A program made the position numbers and the translations under genes. The notes beneath the pieces are model-generated. The model saw only the letters and a list, made by a program, of their open reading frames with translations. It was not told the DNA's origin and did not search any database. Positions 26,387 to 35,106 of a DNA stretch of 64,000 nt are shown one piece after another. This stretch comes from Rhodanobacteraceae bacterium (GTDB taxonomy: Bacteria; Pseudomonadota; Gammaproteobacteria; Xanthomonadales; SZUA-5), in NCBI GenBank assembly GCA_016717705.1, contig JADKFD010000014.1:1-64000 (forward strand). The letters run 5' to 3'. Numbering within the stretch: position 1 is the stretch's first letter; each line of letters opens with the position of its first letter.

Positions 26387-28703
26387 TCAGTTCTCGAATC
26401 CATGACGGAATACGATGTCGCCGCCAACCACGAAGTCCCACAGGCCGCGGCCTAGGTGGAGAAGCGCGCGGTTTGCAGCGCGTCGATGTAGTCGACGTGC
26501 CAGTAGATCTGGTCCGGCGTCTGCGCAGCTCCGATGGCCGTCCAGCTGGAGGCGACGCTGTCGTAGTAGTAGGGGCCGAGTTCGGTGGCGGCGAACAAGT
26601 GCAAGCCGTCGCTGGACATCGCCAGATGGTAGACCAATGTGCTCGGCAAACCCGTGTTGAACGGGCTGAAGCTGTCGCCGTTGCTGGTCGATCGATACAC
26701 GCCGGGGCCCGAGTAACCGGCGCCGGCAATGTAGATCGTGCCGGGCGTCGTGGCATGCACCAGGATGCAGTTGCCGTAGAAGAACTGGCCATCGGGCAGG
26801 CCGCTGCTGCGCAGGCTGAAGCCGGCGCCACTGTCACGGTAGAACTGGCCACCATCGTTCACCACGTAGCGGGTCAGGCCGTCGCGCGAGTACTGGATGT
26901 CAGTGACCTTGGTGACGAAGTCGAAGCTGCTCTCGGTGTGGCTGATGCTGCTGCCGTTGTAGGTCAGGGTGATCACTCGGTTGCGATTGGCGCCGATGCC
27001 GCCGCCCGCGAGCAGTGCGCGGTTGGGGTTCAGCGGATCGGCCTCGATCGGCGCAAGGAACAGCCAGTCCTGGAAGTTGTTGGTGGCGTAATCCCATTCG
27101 CGCAGGGCCATCCAGGTGCCGGTCGCGGGCGCGGTGTCCAGTTGCACGAAGCCGGGATAGACCATCCACAGTGCGCCGCCGTTGTTGGAGGAACTCAAGT
27201 GCGCATAGTCGCCGCTGATCGTCTGCACGAAGTTGTTGATCCCTGCGACAGGCGCGGTGGCCTTCTGGTAGCCCTGGTCCTGCGCACCACCGAGCATCGC
27301 GTGTGGCGGGGTGCGTACGGTGTAGCTGCCGTAGAACTGCCCGTTGCGCAGCCCGGCCATTGAAAGGTTCTGCACCGTGAGCAGGCCATCGGTGGATTCG
27401 TAGGTGCCGCCGTCGGTGGACACGAACACGCGCTCGACATTGGCGCCGTCGACGAACACGTCGAAATTGGGGATGTCGGCATGCAGCTTGGTGGCTTCCT
27501 GGCCGTAATAGTCTTGCCAGGGGTTGACCAGTTGCCAGCTGTCGCCGCCATCATGGCTGCGATAGGCGTTGACGCCGCCGACGTACAAACGCAGCGGGTC
27601 GCGGGTGGAGGTCTCGGCGGAATTCAGGCCGAACAGCGTGGTCGGCACATCGGTGCGCCGGGCCCAGCTGGCGCCGGCGTCGAGGCTGCGATAGACCTCG
27701 GTGACGCTGCCGCGCTGGATGAAGGCGAACAGGAAAGTCACACCGCCATTGACGCCGCCGCTCAGGGTCACGCGGTTGCCGGCTGCCAGCGGCGCCGCGG
27801 GGTGATTGTCGAGACATTGACCAGGGCGTGCGTACCCGGCGTGATCGTTTTCAGTTGCAGTCCATCCAGCAGGTACATCGTCGTGCTGTTGTAGCGCGGC
27901 GAAAACAGCGCGGCCTGGTCGCGTGCGGTGAGGAAAGCGAGCGCGGTGAAGCTCGCGCCGCGGTCGGTCGATGCATACAGCCGTGGACGGTAAGAACCAC
28001 TGAACTCCAGGCGCAAGGCGTAAACCTCGGTCCCGGTCGGATCGCGCGCGGCAAAGTCGGTTGCGTACCAGAAATTGCTGGTGGCGAAACCGGTTGCCGC
28101 GGTCCAGCTGCTACCCCCGTTGTCGCTGCGGTACACGCCGGAGGGCGCGTCCGAGAGCACCAGCAGACGCTCGGCGCCGGTCAGGCGTTCGAGGAAACCG
28201 AAGCTCCCGTTCGGGGTGAAGCTGGCGCCGTCGCCGGGGCTGCTCCAGTTCAGCGCCGTGCGGTCGGCACGCCACAGGTTGCCGCCGTGGCTGAATACGT
28301 TGAGGCGGTTGCCCGGCACATCGAATTCGGTTGCGAGCGTACGGCCGGCGATATTGCCGCTGCCGCGTTCCACCCACTGGCCGCTGATCGCCGGCGTGCG
28401 CACCTGGCGATACGCCGCTTCCGGCGCTTCGGCAGCGCGCAACAGTTCCACCGTACGGCGCTTCTCTGCGATTGCCTCGGCGCGGAACGCGGCATCGCGC
28501 ATGCGCCAGTCGGTGTCCGGCGCGGCGCGATGCAACTGCGCGATCCAGGCATCGCGCCGCTGCCGGTAATCGGAGCGCTCACCGGGGGAGTGCTCCATCG
28601 GGACCGGCAGTCGACGCGCGATGCGATCACCGTCAGGTACGCGCTGCGACGTGGGCACCAATAACGACGCCACCAATAACAGACCGAGTGCAATGCGCTT
28701 CAT
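26387..28703 (-). CDS. Secreted BNR/sortilin-like beta-propeller protein (two frameshifts)
   Basis: A large exported protein of about 770 residues with repeated BNR/Asp-box motifs (VYRSDNGGSSW, LYASTDRGASFTAL, VYRSLDAGASW, AYRSHDGGDSW, VYRSTSNGDSFSPF), as in sialidase-like and Vps10-type propellers. It starts with a signal peptide, MKRIALGLLLVASLLVPTS. Frame breaks: near 27779-27783 one C is missing from a C-run (restores NVSTITPAAPLAAGNRVTL), and near 26452-26456 one base is missing (restores RFSTYGRGLWDFVV). With the second restored, the protein ends GDIVFRHGFEN, the C-terminal tail shared by other secreted proteins here. Ligand or substrate unknown. It is divergent from the pentaheme cytochrome gene. 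Confidence 0.85.
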
Positions 28704-28800
28704 GGCGCACTCCGCTGGACGAGGCGTTTGCAGTGTCGCGCGCCTGCTGCAATTCGTAAATGCACGATCTGGCGCTTAGCTGATCTTTCGATGCGCACGC

Positions 28801-28847
28801 TTGACGCAGATCAAGGCTTGCACGCGCGGATACTTGATCCAGGTCAT
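28801..28847 (+). promoter_or_regulatory. Two FNR/ANR-like boxes upstream of the pentaheme cytochrome
   Basis: TTGACGCAGATCAA (28801-28814) differs at one position from the FNR consensus TTGATNNNNATCAA. A weaker second box, TTGATCCAGGTCAT, lies at 28834-28847, 33 bases away, about three helical turns. Both are within 110 bases of the cytochrome start at 28909. Oxygen-responsive control of a multiheme cytochrome is sensible. No fnr gene is in the window. Confidence 0.5.
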
Positions 28848-28908
28848 TCGCTGTCGGCATGCGCCTGTCCAAGCTCGCGTGCATCGCTTCGACCCGACCG
28901 GTGGCCAG

Positions 28909-30591
28909 ATGAATTCGACTTCGCGCAGACTGCTGCTGGCCATTGCTGCGATGTTCGCAGTGCCGGCGGCCGCTGACCCGCTGCCGATGACCCAGCTCGA
29001 CTTCAAGGTGCCCGGTACCCAGGTCGGCGACGTGCCGGCCAACCACGCGCACTCGGCGTCCGAATGCCGCGTGTGCCACGGCGGCTACAGCCCTCAGACC
29101 GAGCCCTACGGCACCTGGGCCGGCAGCCTGATGGCGCTCGGCGGTCGCGATCCGCTGTTCTTCGCGCAGATGACCAATGCCAACCAGGACGTGGCCAACG
29201 TCGGCAGCTTCTGCCTGCGCTGCCATGTGCCGGTAGCGGTCGGTACCGGCCATGTGGTGCAGGCCAATGGCAGCACGTTGAGCGCGATCGACCAGGAAGG
29301 CGTCAACTGCCACTTCTGCCACAGCATGGTCGACCCGCAATACCAGGCCGGCGTCAGTCCGGTCGAGGATCAGGCGATCCTGGCCGCGCTGGAGCAAGTT
29401 CCCGCGTTCTTCGGCAACGCCATGTTCGTGCTCGATCCGCAGGACCGTCGGCGCGGCCCGCGACCGGATGTCGATGCGCCGCATATGGCGCTGGTCTCGC
29501 CGTTCCATCGGCGCAGCGCAATGTGCGGCACCTGCCACGATGTCGGCAACGTCGCCACCACGCGCCAGTCCGACGGCAGTTGGCGCTACAACCTGCTGAA
29601 CGCGCCGGCGCCGGATGCCAACCCGCAAGCGCAGTTCCCGCTCGAACGCACCTACACCGAGTGGAAGCTGTCTGCCTTCGGCGCCGGCGGTGTCGACATG
29701 GACGGCCGCTTCGGCGGCGCGCGCGGAGACGTCGTGTCCACCTGCCAGGACTGCCACATGCCCACCGCCAGCGGCAGCGCCTGCAGTTGGGGCGTGGTGC
29801 GCAGCGATCTGCCGAGCCACGAGTTCGCCGGCGCCGCCGTACCATCGCTGGACTTGATCGCGGCGCACACCGCGGGCGATCCGGACATCGACCAGAGCGC
29901 GATTGCCGCCGGTCGCGCGCGTGCGCTGTCGATGTTGCAGCGCGCCGCCGAGGTCGAACTGACGCTCGTCGGCAACGAATTGACCGCACGCGTGGTCAAC
30001 CACAGCGGCCACAAACTGCCGACCGGCCACATCGAAGGTCGTCGCGTGTGGCTGAACCTGCGATTCCTCAACGCCGACGGTGGCCTGCTCGTCGAGCAGG
30101 GTGGCTACGACATTGCAACGGCGACTCTCGACGAAGCCAGCACCACGGTTTACGAGATGCTGGTCGGCCTCAGCCCGGACGCCGCCGCGGTCACCGGCCA
30201 CCCGGCCGGGCAGACCTCGCACATGGCGCTCGCCGACACCATCGTCAAGGACACCCGCATTCCGCCGCGCGGCTACACCAACGCCAGCTTCGAAGCCGGC
30301 GGCGCGCCCGCGGTCGGCATCGTCTACGCCGACGGCCAGTACTGGCACGAACGCAACACGACCCTGCCGGCCGGCACCGACCGCGTCGTCGCGACCTTGT
30401 ATTACCAGAGCCTGCCGCGCGGCTACATCGAACACCTGCGCGATGCCAACACCACCGACCAGTGGGGCGAGACCCTGCACACGCTGTGGCAGCAGACCGG
30501 CCGCGGCGCGCCGATCCGGATGGCACAGGCCAGCCTCAGCCTCGGCGACGTGTTGCTGCGCGATGGCTTCGAGAGCGGAGCAGGCCGGTAG
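28909..30591 (+). CDS. Exported pentaheme c-type cytochrome
   Basis: A 560-residue secreted protein. The ATG at 28909 gives a signal peptide (LLLAIAAMFAVPAAADP). Five CxxCH heme motifs follow: CRVCH, CLRCH, CHFCH, CGTCH and CQDCH, all in the first 290 residues, as in the cytochrome c554/hydroxylamine-oxidoreductase-like fold class. A beta-rich C-terminal half contains RVVNHSGHKLPTGHIEGRRV, a segment common in multiheme cytochromes. The end is GDVLLRDGFESGAGR, a form of the [DN]GFE tail. It probably handles electrons in the periplasm or at the cell surface; the substrate is unknown. A decayed piece of a close relative lies at 38424-38571. Confidence 0.88.
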   Translation: MNSTSRRLLLAIAAMFAVPAAADPLPMTQLDFKVPGTQVGDVPANHAHSASECRVCHGGYSPQTEPYGTWAGSLMALGGRDPLFFAQMTNANQDVANVGSFCLRCHVPVAVGTGHVVQANGSTLSAIDQEGVNCHFCHSMVDPQYQAGVSPVEDQAILAALEQVPAFFGNAMFVLDPQDRRRGPRPDVDAPHMALVSPFHRRSAMCGTCHDVGNVATTRQSDGSWRYNLLNAPAPDANPQAQFPLERTYTEWKLSAFGAGGVDMDGRFGGARGDVVSTCQDCHMPTASGSACSWGVVRSDLPSHEFAGAAVPSLDLIAAHTAGDPDIDQSAIAAGRARALSMLQRAAEVELTLVGNELTARVVNHSGHKLPTGHIEGRRVWLNLRFLNADGGLLVEQGGYDIATATLDEASTTVYEMLVGLSPDAAAVTGHPAGQTSHMALADTIVKDTRIPPRGYTNASFEAGGAPAVGIVYADGQYWHERNTTLPAGTDRVVATLYYQSLPRGYIEHLRDANTTDQWGETLHTLWQQTGRGAPIRMAQASLSLGDVLLRDGFESGAGR

Positions 30592-31010
30592 CGGTCGCGC
30601 GCGGCGCCGGCCGCAGCCAGTCGTCGGCGAAGTCCTGCGCGCTCAGCGCCGGAGCGTAATTGCGACCATCGCGTGGTCATCGGGCGCCGCCGCCAACGCT
30701 TCGCTGGCCGCCACCGCGCCAGGCGCGGCGGTCGACACCGCTGGGGACAGTGAACCTGAGTTCATCCGCGCCCTCCGTCGAATCGCGCCATGTTACTGCG
30801 TGGCGGCAGGTCCGGTCGCATTCGCGACCGTCGCACATCGGGCGTGATCCCAAGCCGGTACCGACTCGGCACCCGCCGCGTCATCATGCGCAATCCAAGA
30901 TGTAATCGTCGGCCCCCGGCTCCAGCCCCGAAACCAACGCATATTTCCCCGGACCGCGACGCCGTTCGACGGGTTCGAATCTGCAACAAGGAGAGCGGGC
31001 ATGCAGACCT
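30592..31010. other. Intergenic region between convergent genes
   Basis: About 420 bases between the 3' ends of the cytochrome and FG-GAP genes. No convincing gene, hairpin terminator or repeat was found. Short frames here have atypical, Arg-rich composition and are not called. Confidence 0.5.
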
Positions 31011-34000
31011 TCACTCGCCCCCGCAGGCCACCTCGAAGCCATCGACGAACATGCGGATCGGGTCGGTGTCGGTCGAGGTGTTGTCGCTCAGCAAGTCTTC
31101 CAGCACGCCGTCCGGGCGGGTCACTGTCGCGGTGTTGCTGACTGGGATCTCCGGGCCGAGCGCGACGTCCACGGTCAGTTCGAAGTGCAGCCCGCTGCCG
31201 GCGGCGATGTCGACCAGTTGATCGATGTTGCCGTTGCCACTGGCGGAGCACCCGGAGCCCGCCTGCGGCGTGCAGGTCCAGCTTGCCGACGCGAGTTCGG
31301 GCGGCAGCAGGTCCTGCACGATCGCCGAGCCGACATCGCTCGGTCCCGCGTTGAGCACGTCGATGTCGTAGGTGGTGGTTGCGCCGCCCGGCAGGAAGTC
31401 GCAGCCGTTGACCTTGACGATCGACAGCGCGACCACGCGTTGCACGGCGTCGTTGTCGCTGGCGCTGCGGTCGGCGGGAGACGGGTCCGGCACCGCCGAG
31501 GCGATGCTGGCCGTCAATTCGACGCTGCCCTGCGCCGATGCGGCGACAGTTGCGTCGAGCTGGTAGGCGAGGCTGCCGCCCGCCGGCAGGTCGACGCTGG
31601 CGGCGATCGCGCCGGCGCCATTGGCGGGCGAGCCTGCCGGCGAGCCGGCCACGCAGCTCGCGCCGCCGCCCGCCGTGCAGGTCCAGGCAGCGCCGGTGAG
31701 GCTCGCCGGCAGGGGTACGCTGGCGTCGGCGGCCATCGCCGCATCCGGACCCGCGTTGGAGAAGTCGATCTGATAGGCAGTAGGCAGCCCGGCGGTGAGC
31801 ATGCTCGTCCCATTGTCGATGCTGGCGACCAGGTCCGCGCCATCCGGCACGGCATGCGCCTCCGGCGCCGAGGTGGATTCGGCAAAGTTGGTGTCGCCGG
31901 CGAAGTTCGCCGTCAGCGTCTGATCGCCGGAACCGGCGAACACCAGCTGGCAGCTGCCGGCACCGGCGCTCAGCGTCGCCAGGCAGTTGGCGCCGCTCGG
32001 CGCCGCGCTGACCTGGATCGATCCGCCAGGCTCGCCCGCACCCGGTGCGAGCACGGCCAGCGTCACCTGCACATCGACGCCCTGGCCGGGCAGCGAGGGA
32101 TCCGGTGTGTCGGCGACGATGGCGGTCGCGGTCGCTGCGCGGCCGACGACATGGTCGGCGCCCGCTGAAACGCTGGGATCGAAGCCGCCGCCGCCGGGAT
32201 AGCTGGCCGTCAGCGTCCGCGTTCCAGCACTGGTCGAGGTCAGCGTGCAACTACCGCTGCCACCGGCAAGCGACGCCTCGCAGCTGGCGCTGCCTTCGCT
32301 GATGCTGACCGTGCCGGTCGGCGTGCCGCCGCTGCCGGCGACCGTCACACTGACCTCGAAGGGCTCGCCGACCAGCGTGGTCGCCGGCGTGTGTGCGGTG
32401 ATCGTCGTCGTGGTGGCGCCGGAAACCAGAGCGTAGAAATAGGCCGAACCGGCATCGCCCCCGCCGGCGGCGGAATCGCGTGCGTGCGCGCCAACCAGCG
32501 CGGTGCTGCCGCTGAGTGCGACGGCCTGACCCAGTTGGTCGCCGGCCAGCGCGCCGGTGGCGAACTCCTGCGACGCCTGGACCCAGGTTCCGCCGTCGGC
32601 GGTGAATTCGAAGAACGAACCGGTGTTGCTGCCGGCGGCGGTGTCGTCAAGGCTGGCGCCGACCAGCAGCCGGCCGCTGGCCAGCGCCACGGCGCGGCCG
32701 AATCCATCGCTGGCCAGCGCAGTGCTGGCGGACAGGCGCTGCAATTCGGACCAGCTCGCGCCACTGCCCTGGTAGACATAGGCCGAACCGGCGTCGACCG
32801 GCGCCGCGCCGTGATCGTCGCGATGCGCGCCGACCACGGCGAGGTCGCCGACGAGGTCGACGCTGATGCCGAACTCGTCGCCGGGCAGGGCATCGCTGGC
32901 GAGTAGTGTGGCTCGCTCTGTCCAGGTGCCGGCCGTTTCGGTGAAGATGAAGGCCGCGCCAGCATTGGCGCCGGCGACGCCGTCGTGCAAAGGGGCGCCG
33001 ACCAGCGCGGTGTCGCCGTCGATCGCCACGCTGCTGCCGAACTGCTCGGAGGCTTCGCCGCTGGCCGGCCGCAATTGCCCGACCTGCACGAGGGTGCCGG
33101 CCTGCAGTTCCAGCACGAATGCGCAGCCGCCCGAAACGCCGGCGATATCGTTGAAACAGTTCGGGTCGCCAACAATGGCGCGTGTGCCGTCGAAATCCAG
33201 ACTGGTGCCGACACTGGTCACCGAGGGACTCAGTACCTCGAAGCGCTGCGCGTGCGACCAGACGCCGCCGGAGCGCTCGAAACGATGTATGGCGCCGGTT
33301 CGGAACGGGCCATCTTCGGGCGAGCCGACCAGGATCTGGTCACCGTGCACCGCGACGCTGGTGCCGAAGAAGGCGTCGTTCTCCATCGTCGCCGCGCGCA
33401 GCGTGGCCACCCGTTGCCAGACGCCGCCACTGCGTTCGTAGACGAACGCCGCCCCGCAGCCGTAACAGACGTCCGATCCCAGGTGGCGTGCGCCGACCAC
33501 CGCGGTATCGCCATCGACGTCCACCGCATGACCGAACTGGACATTGGACCCGAGATTCCCGGCGGTGATGCGCTGGCGCTCGCCCCAACTGCCGCCGACG
33601 GCGTCGAAGTGGCTGAGGGTACCGGCCTGCACGCCGGCGTCGGTCTGGTCGTGGGGCGCCGCAACGACGGCACCATGGGCGGACAGCGACACCGCGTAAC
33701 CGCCCTGGTCGCCGTTGAGGTCGTACCAGGTGGCGCCGTACAGGTGCGCGACCTGCGACCACACGCCGGCATTGCGATCGAACACGTAGCCCGCTCCCGA
33801 ATTCACCGCCACCGGGGTGTCATCGCTCTGGGCGCCGACCAGGGCGCGATCGCCGAGGACGTCGACCGAGGCGCCGAAAAAGTCGCCGGTTGCCGGCACG
33901 GCGGGTTGCAGCGTGCCCTGCAGCGCCCAGACACCGGCGCTGCGGGTGAAGACATAGGCCGATCCGGCGTCGGTCAGGCTGGCGTAATCGTCCTGCGGCG

Positions 34001-34943
34001 CACCCACGATGGCGGTGTCGCCCGATAGCGCACAGGACCAGCCGAACGAGTCGTTGAGCACGCCGACCGGGGCCGCGAGCCTGGCCTGTTCGGTCCAGGC
34101 GGCCCCGGAACGCACGTGGACGTAGGCGGCTCCGGCACTGATGCCGGCGACCAAGGCGCGACGTGCCCCGACCAGCACGGTGTCGTTGTCGATGTCGACC
34201 GAATAACCGTACCAGGTGCTGGCGCTCACCGTCGCACCGATCAGCTTGGCCTGCTGCGTCCAGGTGGCGCCGCTGCCGGTGTAGACGTAGGCTGCGCCGG
34301 CGTCCGTGCCCAGGGCGTTGTCGTCGCGCTGGGCGCCGACCACGATGGTGCCGGTACTCACGTCGATGGCGACCGCCGAGCCGAAGCGGTCGAGGTTGGC
34401 CCCGTCGCTGGCGCCGATCAGGGTGCGCTGCGTCCACGTCGTGCCGGTGCGAGTGAATACCAATGCGTAGCCCGGGCCGCCGCTGCTCGCGAACATGTCC
34501 TGCGGTGCCCCGATCACTGCCGTGTCGCCATCGACGGCAACCGCATAGCCGAACCAGTGGTTGTGGGAGAGCGGAAACGTGGTCGAGGTCAGCTTGGCCT
34601 GGTACACCCACTGGTCGCCGCTGCGCACGTAGACGTAGGCGGAACCGATATTGCTGAAGGTGTCGCGATCGTCGAGGTAGGCGCCGATGAGCGCCGTGCT
34701 GCCTTGTATGGAAAGCGCAATACCGGAGTTGTCCTGCGCCGCGCCGTCGCCACCGACCGGCAGGTCGACGCGCTGGACCTGGTTGAAGTCCTTTTGCCAC
34801 GCGGCCAGCACGCGCTCGCGATCGCCGTCGGCAGCCTGCAGCGTCGAGATGCAGGCAAGCAGCAGCGCCGCGATGCCGATCCGGCAAGCAGGCTTCCGGG
34901 TCGCCTCGGCGATGCTGCGCAGGATGCGTGAAAGCGTAGGCAT
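31011..34943 (-). CDS. Secreted FG-GAP / Ig-like repeat protein with DGFE tail
   Basis: A 1310-residue exported protein. The ATG at 34943 gives a hydrophobic signal segment (CRIGIAALLLACISTLQAAD). About 800 residues of FG-GAP-type repeats follow, each with text like GDTAVIGAPQD and AGSAYVYVRSG (a seven-bladed integrin-like propeller or two). Then come Ig-like bacterial domains (TLVGEPFEVSVTVAGSGGTP) and a DUF11-like domain (GADLVASIDNGTSMLTAG). The end is DPIRMFVDGFEVACGGE. It may be an adhesin or matrix protein; no enzyme motif seen. It is the last gene in the leftward signalling block, 161 bases after the kinase gene. Confidence 0.88.
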   Translation of the reverse strand: MPTLSRILRSIAEATRKPACRIGIAALLLACISTLQAADGDRERVLAAWQKDFNQVQRVDLPVGGDGAAQDNSGIALSIQGSTALIGAYLDDRDTFSNIGSAYVYVRSGDQWVYQAKLTSTTFPLSHNHWFGYAVAVDGDTAVIGAPQDMFASSGGPGYALVFTRTGTTWTQRTLIGASDGANLDRFGSAVAIDVSTGTIVVGAQRDDNALGTDAGAAYVYTGSGATWTQQAKLIGATVSASTWYGYSVDIDNDTVLVGARRALVAGISAGAAYVHVRSGAAWTEQARLAAPVGVLNDSFGWSCALSGDTAIVGAPQDDYASLTDAGSAYVFTRSAGVWALQGTLQPAVPATGDFFGASVDVLGDRALVGAQSDDTPVAVNSGAGYVFDRNAGVWSQVAHLYGATWYDLNGDQGGYAVSLSAHGAVVAAPHDQTDAGVQAGTLSHFDAVGGSWGERQRITAGNLGSNVQFGHAVDVDGDTAVVGARHLGSDVCYGCGAAFVYERSGGVWQRVATLRAATMENDAFFGTSVAVHGDQILVGSPEDGPFRTGAIHRFERSGGVWSHAQRFEVLSPSVTSVGTSLDFDGTRAIVGDPNCFNDIAGVSGGCAFVLELQAGTLVQVGQLRPASGEASEQFGSSVAIDGDTALVGAPLHDGVAGANAGAAFIFTETAGTWTERATLLASDALPGDEFGISVDLVGDLAVVGAHRDDHGAAPVDAGSAYVYQGSGASWSELQRLSASTALASDGFGRAVALASGRLLVGASLDDTAAGSNTGSFFEFTADGGTWVQASQEFATGALAGDQLGQAVALSGSTALVGAHARDSAAGGGDAGSAYFYALVSGATTTTITAHTPATTLVGEPFEVSVTVAGSGGTPTGTVSISEGSASCEASLAGGSGSCTLTSTSAGTRTLTASYPGGGGFDPSVSAGADHVVGRAATATAIVADTPDPSLPGQGVDVQVTLAVLAPGAGEPGGSIQVSAAPSGANCLATLSAGAGSCQLVFAGSGDQTLTANFAGDTNFAESTSAPEAHAVPDGADLVASIDNGTSMLTAGLPTAYQIDFSNAGPDAAMAADASVPLPASLTGAAWTCTAGGGASCVAGSPAGSPANGAGAIAASVDLPAGGSLAYQLDATVAASAQGSVELTASIASAVPDPSPADRSASDNDAVQRVVALSIVKVNGCDFLPGGATTTYDIDVLNAGPSDVGSAIVQDLLPPELASASWTCTPQAGSGCSASGNGNIDQLVDIAAGSGLHFELTVDVALGPEIPVSNTATVTRPDGVLEDLLSDNTSTDTDPIRMFVDGFEVACGGE

Positions 34944-34984
34944 GGCCGTCCCCCGATCACCCGGATATGGACACGGACGATATT

Positions 34985-35106
34985 TCGCGCGCAAAAGGCT
35001 CACGCGGGATACCCGGGCTTTGGCAGGCCGCTGTATCGCGCAGCGATTCGGCGGCTTGTGCTCGCCGCAAGTACCCGGGGAACGCGCTGCGCGCGTACCC
35101 CGGGCT
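34985..35106. repeat. Copy C of the dispersed GTAGCCCGG-type repeat
   Basis: Contains GATACCCGGGCTTTGGCAGG, CTGTATCGCGCAGCGATTCG and, on the far side, CGCCGCAAGTACCCGGGG with GTACCCCGGGCTAC, so two inverted ends flank it. It is the whole gap between the FG-GAP gene and the kinase stop, and could be a transcript-ending or stabilising element. Confidence 0.6.

Noticed and set aside
30592..30905. Short Arg-rich frames after the cytochrome gene.
   Set aside because: Composition and lack of start signals mark them as non-coding.
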